12,091 nucleotides of DNA from Candidatus Pacearchaeota archaeon (GCA_002690445.1 NZER01000391.1:1-12091), one strand, 5' to 3'. Counted from the first letter of the stretch, positions 5,167 to 11,865 are shown. The notes: generated by a model from the letters alone, not told the origin. A program made the numbers and translations.

Positions 5167-5434
5167 TTTTATACCAATAATTATACTCATACTTTAAAAA
5201 CAATATACCAAATACTTTTAGTCCATATTCTTTTTTCATTCTAAAACAAACCACCAATCTATAATAAAACGATTTTATTATTCTAATTTGTTTATTCAGC
5301 ATTTTCTTTCTTTTAGAGGGTAGGGTATTTGTGTTAATGGGGTAACGAAAATAATTCTTAATAAAAATTTCACTAAGATATTCAATATCATTAAGATTTT
5401 TTATTCTTTCTTGTTGTTTCGGCGTCATTATCAT
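5156..5434 (-). CDS. Small basic protein, function unknown
   Basis: The 92-residue product (MIMTPKQQERIKNLNDIEYL at the start) is rich in Lys, Tyr, Ile and Phe and looks mostly helical. It has no cysteine pairs and no convincing membrane segment. A TATA-like AATTTATAAA (5461-5470, minus strand) stands about 30 bases before the ATG at 5434, so the transcript would have a very short leader. A second ATG at 5428 is possible. It overlaps the start of the zinc-ribbon gene by 11 bases. No family is recognised. The composition resembles other small accessory genes of archaeal viruses. Confidence 0.5.
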   Translation of the reverse strand: MIMTPKQQERIKNLNDIEYLSEIFIKNYFRYPINTNTLPSKRKKMLNKQIRIIKSFYYRLVVCFRMKKEYGLKVFGILFLKYEYNYWYKNGN

Positions 5435-5490
5435 CTTTTTTTCTTTTCTTTTTCCTATTTTTTATAAATTGTTTTTCTTTTTTTTCGGGG

Positions 5491-5523
5491 TTTATATTAT
5501 TTAGTTACTATTAATTAATAATG
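5491..5523 (+). promoter_or_regulatory. Orphan promoter-operator-ATG with TAGTNACTA
   Basis: TTTATATTAT (5491-5500), TAGTTACTA (5502-5510) and ATG (5521-5523) repeat the exact layout of the 2138-2171 promoter. The ORF behind it ends after 8 codons (MILWFNLN), and the transcript would run antisense into the 5544-5861 gene. The remaining intergenic bases hold the TATA of the minus-strand gene (5461-5470) and a 16-bp palindrome (5533-5548) across the stop of the next gene. Confidence 0.45.
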
Positions 5524-5543
5524 ATATTGTGGTTTAATTTAAA

Positions 5544-5861
5544 TTAAAGTTTTTTCGTGGCACGGAAGGTTTTTCTCCCATCCTGCCAGTCCGAAGTTAG
5601 TAATCCTAAGTTCAAAAATACATTAAGTAGATACTTAACCATAAATTGTCTTGTGATAACATCTGCATATAACTTCTTATAATAAGGAATTGCATATAAG
5701 TCTCCAAGCTTACAACTTTTATGTTCTTTAAAATATTCTTCCATAACTGTAGACATATAAATTTCTTTAGAAGGCATGCCCCAGTACTGCCCTCTACGAA
5801 ACTTCAAACGTTTATGTTTTATATTATCCCATCTAAGTGAAATGCGACATGGTCTTGCCAT
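5544..5861 (-). CDS. Small basic protein, possible winged-helix DNA-binding protein
   Basis: The start at 5861 has GGAGG 6 bases upstream; a TTG at 5867 is the alternative. The 105-residue product is basic at its N terminus (ARPCRISLRWDNIKHKRLKF). Its second half reads as helix-helix-strand-turn-strand: EEYFKEHKSCKLGDLYAI, then TRQFMVKYLLNVFLNLGLL, then TSDWQDGRKTFRAT. The last part, a helix ending in 'LGLL' followed by a Gly turn and an RAT strand, resembles a winged-helix recognition helix and wing. It overlaps the 3' end of the HerA-like gene by 29 bases and is the last gene of that operon. DNA binding is plausible; the family assignment is weak. Confidence 0.55.
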   Translation of the reverse strand: MARPCRISLRWDNIKHKRLKFRRGQYWGMPSKEIYMSTVMEEYFKEHKSCKLGDLYAIPYYKKLYADVITRQFMVKYLLNVFLNLGLLTSDWQDGRKTFRATKKL

Positions 5862-7077
5862 CTTCAACCTCCTTTGGTTCTTCCTCTAAATTTACTTCAA
5901 TCTTTAATATATCACTTGTATCCCAATCCTTTGTTTTACCTAAACATTTCATTACATCCATCCTTGGATTCTTATGTCTGTGTGGACAAGGAGGAAAGTG
6001 AACGGGTGCATCCCATCGCATTCCTGTCGCAAGTAATGCTTGTCCAAGACCATAGTGAGGAACTTTACCAATTATATTACGGGGTATCTCTTGCACCTCT
6101 AACATCTTTTCTGCATCTCCAAAGTTCATCTTCATGGCAATATAATAACCAAACTGATTACGGAACATTGTAGGAAGGTCAAGAGGTCTTTGAGTATCAC
6201 AAATAATATCAATTCCTAAATCCCTTCCTTCTCTAATAATCATTAAAATATATCTCCTACATAAAGCCCATTCTTCAAACCCTTTGCCACTTCTCATAAA
6301 ATTACTTACCTCTCTAATATAAAGAACAATTCTATGCTTAATTAATCTACGCTTCTTTGCTTCTAATATATTTTTTAATATCATTGCATAAGCAACAGGC
6401 TCCTGGTCTGTTTCTAACAAAAATGTTGAGAAAGAAGTAAGTGTATTTTTATCTTTTAAAATATCTTCAAAGTTTATTTTATCTACTCCTTTTGAAAACA
6501 TTCCACTCACTTTCCATTTCTTAATATCTCTCATTAAACTCATATTTGTTGCACCATGAACTTTTATCCTACCTTTTGATAAAGCATCAAATATTTTATC
6601 AAAGGTAATTTCTTCTTCATCTTTTCCAAGTTGATATTCTATTTGTGCTAAAAATCCTCTACTCGCATCTGTCTTTCCAATTAAGTACCATAAATCTGTA
6701 ATATCTAAATCACTTTCACTAAAACTTTTTATATCAACTTTCTCTGGAAATTTATTATTATATTCTAATCCCTTTCCACTAACCATAATAATTTCATTTG
6801 GAACTGCACTTGGCTTAATTTTATTATTTGTAATCTCTTTTAATTTATAGACAAGATAAGGATTCTTTTCAACTAAGCCATAACACATATTTTCAAATCT
6901 TCCACTATCATATAAATCTATAACCTTTTTCTTTCCTACTTCTTGTCTTACAATAAATTCTCCTGCATTACTCTTTCCACTTCCAGACTTTCCAGCTATA
7001 AGTTTATGATTAACAAAAGCTCCACTTCTTCCTCCAGGAAGATAAAATACTTCACGTTTTAATTGTCCTTCACTCAT
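5833..7077 (-). CDS. HerA/FtsK-superfamily P-loop ATPase
   Basis: The 414-residue protein has a Walker A motif AGKSGSGKS (28-36), a Walker B-type strand RIVLYIREVSNF (249-260, with E256 as the likely acidic residue although Arg stands where Asp is usual), and the HerA/VirD4/FtsK sensor-like block REGRDLGIDIICDTQRPLDL (282-301). Such hexameric motors pump DNA, in virus genome packaging, conjugation (coupling proteins) or end processing. It has no N-terminal TM segment of its own. Neighbouring genes encode membrane and coiled-coil proteins that could dock it at the membrane. It starts within the stop of the gene before (ATGA) and ends overlapping the next, so it is in the middle of a coupled operon. 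Superfamily is firm. Packaging versus transfer cannot be decided. Confidence 0.85.
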   Translation of the reverse strand: MSEGQLKREVFYLPGGRSGAFVNHKLIAGKSGSGKSNAGEFIVRQEVGKKKVIDLYDSGRFENMCYGLVEKNPYLVYKLKEITNNKIKPSAVPNEIIMVSGKGLEYNNKFPEKVDIKSFSESDLDITDLWYLIGKTDASRGFLAQIEYQLGKDEEEITFDKIFDALSKGRIKVHGATNMSLMRDIKKWKVSGMFSKGVDKINFEDILKDKNTLTSFSTFLLETDQEPVAYAMILKNILEAKKRRLIKHRIVLYIREVSNFMRSGKGFEEWALCRRYILMIIREGRDLGIDIICDTQRPLDLPTMFRNQFGYYIAMKMNFGDAEKMLEVQEIPRNIIGKVPHYGLGQALLATGMRWDAPVHFPPCPHRHKNPRMDVMKCLGKTKDWDTSDILKIEVNLEEEPKEVEDGKTMSHFT

Positions 7078-7568
7078 ACCATACCTTCTTCATCAAATTG
7101 TTCACTATCTCCTTTCTCCACATCTTCTTCAGCAACTTGCTTAGCTCCAAATAACACACCTTCTTCATCTTCAAGAGGAGAATAATATGCTCTAAGGAAA
7201 GGAGTTATGATTCTAAGTGCAAGTAATTTCTCAATACAATATTCAAACATTCCTTCATGGTCTTTCATAAATTCTTCTTCTTCTACATCTGGTTTAAGTT
7301 CTTTAGCCAAACCATTATTCACAAGAATTTTCTTAGTCATCTTATATAATAATCTTGAGACCATCATTTTCTCTTTACGGATAATTAATTCAGCCATACT
7401 ATCCGAAGGTTTATTACTTAATCTATCTATACAATCCCACAAAACTGCAGAACGTTGTAAATGTTTAGTTATACTTCTTACTTGCCCTCTTTGTGTCATA
7501 TAAGTTACAGGAGTAACTAAACCTAAGTCATTATATTTCCTTATTAACTCTGTAATTGTTTTCTTCAT
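7074..7568 (-). CDS. Helical protein with acidic C terminus, upstream partner of the HerA-like ATPase
   Basis: The 164-residue protein is predicted to be helical (RSAVLWDCIDRLSNKPSDSM and KMMVSRLLYKMTKKILVNNG blocks) and ends with a long acidic tail (EEDVEKGDSEQFDEEGMV). It has no membrane segment. It overlaps both neighbours by four bases (ATGA at each junction), so the coiled-coil gene, this gene and the ATPase gene are translated as a coupled trio. That arrangement usually means the products interact. No family is recognised. An adaptor or regulator of the motor is the simplest idea from position. Confidence 0.6.
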   Translation of the reverse strand: MKKTITELIRKYNDLGLVTPVTYMTQRGQVRSITKHLQRSAVLWDCIDRLSNKPSDSMAELIIRKEKMMVSRLLYKMTKKILVNNGLAKELKPDVEEEEFMKDHEGMFEYCIEKLLALRIITPFLRAYYSPLEDEEGVLFGAKQVAEEDVEKGDSEQFDEEGMV

Positions 7569-8269
7569 TTCTTCCCTTTAAATTTATCTACAATATGTTT
7601 CTTAAATCTTTCAACTTGTTCTTTCTTTTCTTTTTTCCTTTTTAATTTATCTTGGAAGCCAAGTAGTTCAATATTTTCATCTTCTAATTCACTACTATAA
7701 ATTAGTAATCTTTTATTTTTGGTTATTATTTTTAAAGTCTTAGACCTTAATCCATTATATTCCTTTCTTAGTTCTTCTTCTTTACAAATAGTTTTTTTAT
7801 GTTGTTTTAATAAGTTCTTATTTACTTTTTCAATTCTTCCTTTTTGTAATCTTAAATTTCTTAAATTATGATTCAATTCTCTCTCTTCTCTAACCTTAAC
7901 TTGAATGGAATCATCTAAGTCCCAGGTATTCCTTAATGCTTTAAACTCCTTTCTTTCTTTATCTAAGGTATTTTGTAGTTCCTTTATATTTTGGTCAGAT
8001 TTTTTAATTTCTTCTCTATATTTTTTTATTAACCCATTTAAAGTTTGAATCTCTGTTTCCTCTTCTAATTCTTTAACAATTTTCTTTCTACTTTCTTCTG
8101 TTAATCCTCCTTTAATTTGCTCTTGAACCATTGTCCATTTATCAATACTATTTTGATAATCTTCTCGAATTAAGGAAACCTCCCTCTCAGCTTGTTCTTT
8201 TTGTTTTCTTACTACACATTGAACACTACATTCAAAATCCTCAACATCACTTGTAAAATCTTGTATCAT
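7565..8269 (-). CDS. Long coiled-coil protein
   Basis: The 234-residue protein is charged and helical for nearly its whole length, with repeated Glu/Lys and regularly placed Leu (for example TQTLNGLIKKYREEIKKS-type stretches around residues 73-90 and RLLIYSSELEDENIELLGF around 188-206), typical of a long coiled coil. Three cysteines lie near the N terminus and middle. There is no membrane segment or enzymatic motif. Its GGAGGAAT ribosome site lies in the end of the upstream membrane-protein gene, joined by TAA-A-ATG. It probably forms a rod or scaffold connecting membrane proteins to the ATPase. Coiled-coil nature is visible, role inferred. Confidence 0.65.
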   Translation of the reverse strand: MIQDFTSDVEDFECSVQCVVRKQKEQAEREVSLIREDYQNSIDKWTMVQEQIKGGLTEESRKKIVKELEEETEIQTLNGLIKKYREEIKKSDQNIKELQNTLDKERKEFKALRNTWDLDDSIQVKVREERELNHNLRNLRLQKGRIEKVNKNLLKQHKKTICKEEELRKEYNGLRSKTLKIITKNKRLLIYSSELEDENIELLGFQDKLKRKKEKKEQVERFKKHIVDKFKGKK

Positions 8270-8270
8270 T

Positions 8271-8996
8271 TTATATTCCTCCTTGTTCTTCTTCTACTTG
8301 TCTTTGAGTAATTCTTCCTTGTTGTGGTTGTGCAGCTTGGAAGTCCCTCATAACAGTAGATATTTTTTCACTCATTTCAACCATACTCTTTGCATATTCC
8401 TGTGATTCCTTTTCTCCAACAGCTTTATGTCTTGCCATAATTGTATGAATTTTATTTAATGTATGTCTTAACCAAGAAATTTGCTGTCTATAAAATGTTA
8501 AATCATCATGTATCTCTCCACCATCCAATCTTCCATGTAATCTTAAACAACCCTTTTCTCTAATAGCTTCACTATTTTTTCCTTCTATCCATTCCCATTG
8601 CGAAGTATCACGAACAATCTCAACAACCTTCACAGCGGCTAAAAATGTAAATAAACCACTTAAACCTTTATTTGCCCTGTCTAAATTATCAGGAATATCC
8701 CATTTAAATAAAGCCACTTTATATCCTTCTTGTCCTCCATGATAGGTATGAGGTCCAGAATAATAAGTCCCAATTACTCCACTATCCGATTGGAAATTGG
8801 GATTAATTAAGATAGGAATAAATTGTCCATAAGCAGTTACATAAAACATTAATGCTGAAAGTATTACAGGAAGCAAAACGAGAGGATTCGTAAAAGGAGT
8901 TCTAATAAACATAAAAATTAGAAATATAATAAAGAATAAATACATTACAATATATACTAATGAACTTGCACTTAATCTGTCTATTGTTCTTGCCAT
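8271..8996 (-). CDS. Two-TM membrane protein with a soluble domain and helical tail
   Basis: The 241-residue protein has two hydrophobic segments near the N terminus (about 12-31 and 37-56). A soluble domain containing SGVIGTYYSGPHTYHGGQEG follows, then a helical part (EIHDDLTFYRQQISWLRHTL onward) ending in Gln/Glu-rich residues. The N terminus is basic, and the large C-terminal part would probably lie in the cytoplasm after two passes, where it could meet the coiled-coil product and the ATPase. An AGGAGA ribosome site precedes the ATG and overlaps the previous stop. No family is recognised. Confidence 0.65.
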   Translation of the reverse strand: MARTIDRLSASSLVYIVMYLFFIIFLIFMFIRTPFTNPLVLLPVILSALMFYVTAYGQFIPILINPNFQSDSGVIGTYYSGPHTYHGGQEGYKVALFKWDIPDNLDRANKGLSGLFTFLAAVKVVEIVRDTSQWEWIEGKNSEAIREKGCLRLHGRLDGGEIHDDLTFYRQQISWLRHTLNKIHTIMARHKAVGEKESQEYAKSMVEMSEKISTVMRDFQAAQPQQGRITQRQVEEEQGGI

Positions 8997-9000
8997 TTAT

Positions 9001-9198
9001 TTATCTCCTAATCATCATAATTCTGCCTTGAGGTTTTTTTGGTCTATACATTCTTACACAAATTACCCAAGTTGTCATGATATTATATATACTAACTAAA
9101 AAAATCCAATTTGTATTATGACCATTCCATTTTGCAATTACCCTGTCCACAGTTGTGCTTTCTATTAAAATATCTTGTCTTAAACTTATACTAACCAT
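9001..9198 (-). CDS. Small single-TM protein overlapping the previous gene
   Basis: The frame stays open from 9558, but before about 9220 it runs out of phase with a better gene (9191-9568) and reads as an unusually Lys/Leu-rich shadow. The likely start is the ATG at 9198, which overlaps the previous stop by 8 bases and has GGCGGTG upstream; ATGs at 9204, 9213 and 9219 are alternatives. From 9198 the product is 65 residues with one hydrophobic segment (about 31-49) and a basic tail (YRPKKPQGRIMMIRR). It sits directly before the two-TM protein gene. A -1/+1 frameshift fusion with the upstream gene is possible but not supported by an obvious slippery site. Confidence 0.5.
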   Translation of the reverse strand: MVSISLRQDILIESTTVDRVIAKWNGHNTNWIFLVSIYNIMTTWVICVRMYRPKKPQGRIMMIRR

Positions 9199-9568
9199 CC
9201 ACATCACCGCCATTATCATTATTGCTGCGAGTGTCAAGAATTCCGCTTTGCTTAATAGTCTTAACCTTGCGTTTACTTCCTTTATCTTCAACTTTATCAA
9301 AAAGGAAAAGTCTCCAATTCTTATCTTCTTTATCAAATATTTCACGAATTTTATCATCCATATTAATTTTTTTGAAGATGTCTTTGAACTTGTAAAAGAT
9401 ATTATTTCCGACTTTACGTCTAATTTCTTCTTGAGGTGTGGGAATTTCTTTTTGTATTTGCTCTGAAGTTTTAAGGAGTTCACGACACTGTTTAAGCGTA
9501 ACTTTAGGTGAAATTTCCAGTTTGATAATAATTTGTGTTTTTTCTTTTGTTTTTTCAATTTTTAACAC
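9191..9568 (-). CDS. Small soluble charged protein, GTG start
   Basis: The 125-residue product begins at a GTG (9566-9568) four bases after the previous stop, with GAGGTTG about 12 bases upstream. It starts with a charged strand (KEKTQIIIKLEISPKVTLKQ), followed by helices (ELLKTSEQIQKEIP; FYKFKDIFKKINMDDKIREI) and a polar Asn/Asp/Gly tail. No membrane segment or catalytic motif is seen. It lies in the HerA operon between a three-TM protein and a single-TM protein. This frame is preferred over the overlapping one because its amino-acid balance looks like a soluble protein. Function is unknown. Confidence 0.55.
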   Translation of the reverse strand: MLKIEKTKEKTQIIIKLEISPKVTLKQCRELLKTSEQIQKEIPTPQEEIRRKVGNNIFYKFKDIFKKINMDDKIREIFDKEDKNWRLFLFDKVEDKGSKRKVKTIKQSGILDTRSNNDNGGDVDG

Positions 9569-9571
9569 CCT

Positions 9572-10282
9572 TTAAGTTGCAACCTCTTCATTTTCATCAC
9601 CCTTTTCAGCATCGGAATAATGTTTAAAATCTTGTAGGAATGCACTAAATTCTGAAGCGGCAGGTTTACCTACTAACTCATTTATAATTGCTACGCTTGG
9701 GTCTGGTTTTAAATGAACAACCGCCCCAGTATAAACATTAAGTTGAAATAAAATTGTCTTGAAACTATTTGTAAATAGTAAAAATGTTCCAAGTGCATTT
9801 GGAATTGTAGTATGGGATGGTCTTTCAATTAATTTATAAAGAATTAAAGGAACTCCAAACTTGTTTCCTCTATTTGGTTCTTCTCTATAATTTTCCCATA
9901 TTTGGCTCCATGCAATATCTAATTGTTTATCAAAAGGCATAGCTCTTAATCTAATTGAAATCCATAAATTATAACCCATAAAAAATAAAATAATCCCAAG
10001 ATGAATATACCAATGTTCTTTATTCCAATCTGGAGGAAGTACTCCAACTAATTCACATAAAATCAAAATGGAAATAATAAACATGGATAAAAATATACTA
10101 TTCATTACAGGGTCTAATCTGCTTTTTTTAGGGTATTTATGTCTTAAATATAAAAGAAAACCTATGAGAAGGAAGGTACAAACTATAAATATAATTCCCC
10201 CTATTATAAAAGAAGGGGGAATAGTCATTATTTGCTGTCCGGTTGTTTGTTGTGTTGTCTGGATAATAGTTTCGTTTACCAT
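9572..10282 (-). CDS. Three-TM membrane protein with cytoplasmic-type C-terminal domain
   Basis: The 236-residue protein has a Thr/Gln-rich N terminus (NETIIQTTQQTTGQQ) outside the membrane, three hydrophobic segments at about 24-46, 60-82 and 91-110, and a soluble C-terminal domain of 125 residues ending in an acidic tail (DAEKGDENEEVAT). Charge distribution (Arg/Lys after TM1 and TM3) puts the C-terminal domain inside, where an ATPase could bind. The start follows the previous stop by one base (TAA-G-ATG). It is one of three membrane proteins in the HerA operon and a good candidate for the pore or platform. No family is recognised. Confidence 0.65.
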   Translation of the reverse strand: MVNETIIQTTQQTTGQQIMTIPPSFIIGGIIFIVCTFLLIGFLLYLRHKYPKKSRLDPVMNSIFLSMFIISILILCELVGVLPPDWNKEHWYIHLGIILFFMGYNLWISIRLRAMPFDKQLDIAWSQIWENYREEPNRGNKFGVPLILYKLIERPSHTTIPNALGTFLLFTNSFKTILFQLNVYTGAVVHLKPDPSVAIINELVGKPAASEFSAFLQDFKHYSDAEKGDENEEVAT

Positions 10283-10283
10283 C

Positions 10284-10664
10284 TTATAATTTAAATATCT
10301 CCTTCTTAAAATAACATTCTATTTCATTTATATATCTCAAAATCTTATGCTTACAAGAATATAATCTGTGTTCTTTATATTGAACTTGATGACAAAGTTC
10401 ATGAACCATTGTTTCTTCTTTATTATTGAAAACTTTTATTAATGATTTTTTCCCAGAACTTTTATTTCCTGTAATAAATTCACCCGTCTTACTATACCCC
10501 TTTGATTCTAACCAAAAATTATCTTTTTGGGGAATACAAGCATGAGCCATACTCAAATAAGCTGGATATAAAATTAAATGAAAAGATAATGTAATTAATA
10601 AACAAAAAAATGAAATTAATATCCCCTTTTCAAATCTTATTTGTTTTTTACTTTTTACCTTCAA
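10284..10664 (-). CDS. Membrane-anchored HExxH protein, putative minimal zinc metalloprotease
   Basis: A basic N terminus is followed by one hydrophobic segment (about 14-38) and then an extracellular-type domain of about 85 residues. This holds HELCH (88-92) preceded by a helix (NKEETMV) and followed by INEIE near residue 114, placed where gluzincin-like proteins have the third metal ligand (Glu, 20-25 residues on). The Arg/Lys-before-TM pattern predicts the HELCH domain outside. The start is TTG at 10664, chosen for GAGG 7 bases upstream; TTG at 10670 is possible. It overlaps the gene before and is coupled to the one after. The metal motif is visible. Protease activity and target (cell wall, pseudomurein, S-layer or a virion protein) are inference. 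Confidence 0.6.
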   Translation of the reverse strand: MKVKSKKQIRFEKGILISFFCLLITLSFHLILYPAYLSMAHACIPQKDNFWLESKGYSKTGEFITGNKSSGKKSLIKVFNNKEETMVHELCHQVQYKEHRLYSCKHKILRYINEIECYFKKEIFKL

Positions 10665-10878
10665 TTTCAAGCCTCATTAAATTATCACATAACTCTTGCA
10701 ATTCCCATTGAAGTTTATTCCTATCCTCGAATTCCCCTCTACCATTTGTGACAATATCTACAATCTTTGGAAGATTTTTAAGTAAAACAGTATCCTTCCC
10801 TAATTTAATTAGATAACCTTCACTTAAATAACAACGTATACTCCCTAAATTTATTTGACTTATCTGTGGTGATTTCAT
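10648..10878 (-). CDS. Small soluble protein, first gene of the HerA operon
   Basis: The 76-residue product (MKSPQISQINLGSIRCYLSE at the start) shows short strands (GYLIKLGKDTVLLKNL) and an acidic helix at the end (NKLQWELQELCDNLMRLEIE). AAGAGG precedes the ATG closely, and TATA elements lie 20-35 bases upstream. It overlaps the start of the metalloprotease-like gene. No membrane segment or known motif is present. As the first gene of a nine-gene operon it could be regulatory, but nothing in the sequence proves it. Confidence 0.5.
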   Translation of the reverse strand: MKSPQISQINLGSIRCYLSEGYLIKLGKDTVLLKNLPKIVDIVTNGRGEFEDRNKLQWELQELCDNLMRLEIEGKK

Positions 10879-10887
10879 CCTCTTTTT

Positions 10888-10918
10888 TATTATTATAATA
10901 TAAACTTATATAATAATA
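10888..10918 (-). promoter_or_regulatory. Promoter of the HerA operon with an AT-only dyad
   Basis: TTATATAAG and TTTATATTA (minus strand, about 10897-10915) are two overlapping TATA candidates 20-35 bases before the ATG at 10878. The arms TATTATTATA (10888-10897) and TATAATAATA (10909-10918) form a perfect 10-bp dyad around an 11-base centre. Because all bases are A or T, the dyad may be chance. Confidence 0.45.
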
Positions 10919-10931
10919 TTTTAAGAAGGGA

Positions 10932-11312
10932 CTATTGCCCCTCCTCTGTTGAAGTTGTTTCTATTGTCTCTGCAGGCTTAATACTATTTTCTACGATTCT
11001 TACATATTCGTTTCCGTCACTTGCCTTTTCCATTTGTGTCATAAATGCAACCTTTTTGCCTTTCATAACAAGCTCAGGGTCAACATGGTCTCCTGGTTTA
11101 AACACTGCAAATAAAGCTAATAACTTTCCTAACTTAGTATTTACGGAAATATTTGCTGGACAACCATACTTAATTTCAAAGTCTGTGCCTTCTGGCTTTA
11201 TGTAAAAATCCACATAAGCAAACGGTTCATTTCTCGCCTCAACTCTTACAATTTCTCCTGTGTGTTTCCCATCCTCTATTTGGATAGGTTCTGTTACTTC
11301 TAATGGTTCCAT
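10932..11312 (-). CDS. Possible OB-fold/ssDNA-binding-like protein
   Basis: The start is the ATG at 11312 with GAGGAG about 8 bases upstream; an in-frame start at 11330 lacks such a site. The 126-residue product reads as a series of strands: HTGEIVRVEARNEPFAYVDF, then IKYGCPANISVNTKLGKLLA, then GKKVAFMTQMEK, then NEYVRIVENSIKP. It closes with a Thr/Glu-rich tail (ETIETTSTEEGQ). A small beta barrel with an acidic tail is typical of single-strand DNA-binding proteins, and I recall related uncharacterised proteins in viral genomes. Sequence motifs specific to SSB or RPA are not clear, so this is a fold-level guess. It has its own complex promoter and a 90-base leader. Confidence 0.55.
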   Translation of the reverse strand: MEPLEVTEPIQIEDGKHTGEIVRVEARNEPFAYVDFYIKPEGTDFEIKYGCPANISVNTKLGKLLALFAVFKPGDHVDPELVMKGKKVAFMTQMEKASDGNEYVRIVENSIKPAETIETTSTEEGQ

Positions 11313-11348
11313 TTTATTTTCTCCTCTCACTATTTTGTGAGCATAAAA

Positions 11349-11392
11349 CCCTTGAATTGGAGGGTAAGTGTATAAGAACCTTAATCCAAGGG
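11349..11392 (-). promoter_or_regulatory. Hairpin in the mRNA leader of the OB-fold-like gene
   Basis: In the minus-strand transcript CCCTTGGATT (from 11392) can pair with AATTCAAGGG (to 11349), ten pairs with one G-U and a 24-base loop. It lies between the expected transcript start (about 11403) and the ribosome site (about 11325). It could be a leader structure for translational control. Confidence 0.45.
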
Positions 11393-11393
11393 T

Positions 11394-11437
11394 AGTAATA
11401 CTTTATTATAAAGTATTACTTCTATATAAATGTTCTT
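11394..11437 (-). promoter_or_regulatory. Promoter with a 27-bp near-perfect palindrome
   Basis: The arms AGTAATACTTTA (11394-11405) and TAAAGTATTACT (11409-11420) are exact complements around TTA. The TATA box TTTATATA (minus strand, 11423-11430) lies directly upstream, so the palindrome covers about -17 to +9. The 20 bases 11418-11437 match the 3683-3702 promoter but for one base. No other long signal was seen in 11438-11515. Confidence 0.65.
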
Positions 11438-11515
11438 TTATTATGAGTTGTTAACTTAACGGCAGGTCAACTATATTCTCCAACATAACAATTAATTTAT
11501 AGATAAAGCGTTTAC

Positions 11516-11528
11516 TTTAATTATAAAA
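11516..11528 (+). promoter_or_regulatory. Promoter of the 11552 gene
   Basis: TTTAATTATAAAA is a TATA-like element about 28-30 bases before the ATG at 11552, predicting a leaderless transcript. No Shine-Dalgarno site is present before that ATG, which fits. Confidence 0.5.
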
Positions 11529-11551
11529 GGATTCGAAAATGAATTTCGTTA

Positions 11552-11779
11552 ATGGCAAAGGATGTGGTCTCGGAATTGCTTGGAATATTGTTTGGGGAGA
11601 AAAGATTTCCAACAAGAATGGTTCAAAGCTTGATAATCACGGCAGTGGCTTTTGCTACAATGAACGAGATTCTCCAAATAATCGAGCGAGGATTGAAAGT
11701 AATGGTTTTAATCCAAATCACATTTTTTGCAATTTTGATAATATTTGCTATTGATGAAATCAAAAATGGGAATAAATAA
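11552..11779 (+). CDS. Small membrane protein, function unknown
   Basis: The 75-residue product has a hydrophobic or amphipathic stretch at about 23-44 (MVQSLIITAVAFATMNEILQ) and a strong membrane segment at about 49-68 (KVMVLIQITFFAILIIFAID), ending in a short charged tail. The ATG at 11552 fits the TATA box. An overlapping reading frame from 11539 gives a Gly/Asn-rich product without such structure and is taken as a shadow. The 3' end overlaps the start of the next small gene by 14 bases. No family is recognised. A two-helix envelope or coat component is possible. Confidence 0.5.
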   Translation: MAKDVVSELLGILFGEKRFPTRMVQSLIITAVAFATMNEILQIIERGLKVMVLIQITFFAILIIFAIDEIKNGNK

Positions 11780-11864
11780 AAGAGGACAAGCAGTGGCTAT
11801 AATGATTGTCTTAATTATAGCCTTTGTGATTTTTGTCATTGGCAGAGTAATTGGGTGGTGGTGA
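11766..11864 (+). CDS. 32-residue membrane miniprotein with a KRGQ motif
   Basis: The ORF reads MGINKRGQAVAIMIVLIIAF, then VIFVIGRVIGWWW and stop. A short basic start with KRGQ followed at once by a single hydrophobic helix resembles the class III (pilin-like) signal of archaeal surface proteins, where cleavage comes just before the Gln, although the usual Glu in the helix is absent. It overlaps the previous gene by 14 bases. It ends 1 base before the stop of the convergent transposase fragment, so it may be a gene cut short by the insertion sequence. It is real-looking but too short to be certain. Confidence 0.45.
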   Translation: MGINKRGQAVAIMIVLIIAFVIFVIGRVIGWW

Positions 11865-11865
11865 C

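Noticed and set aside
5874..6173. Plus-strand ORF of 99 codons inside the HerA-like gene
   Set aside because: It lies wholly opposite a well-supported ATPase gene, with no promoter or ribosome site, so it is an antisense shadow.
9199..9558. Extension of the 9001-9198 frame upstream to 9558
   Set aside because: It is Lys/Leu-rich low-quality sequence, out of phase with the better-looking 9191-9568 gene, and its start is a TTG.
11539..11754. Plus-strand ORF starting at 11539
   Set aside because: It overlaps the 11552 membrane-protein gene in another frame, is Gly/Asn-rich without structure, and its start lies too close to the TATA element.
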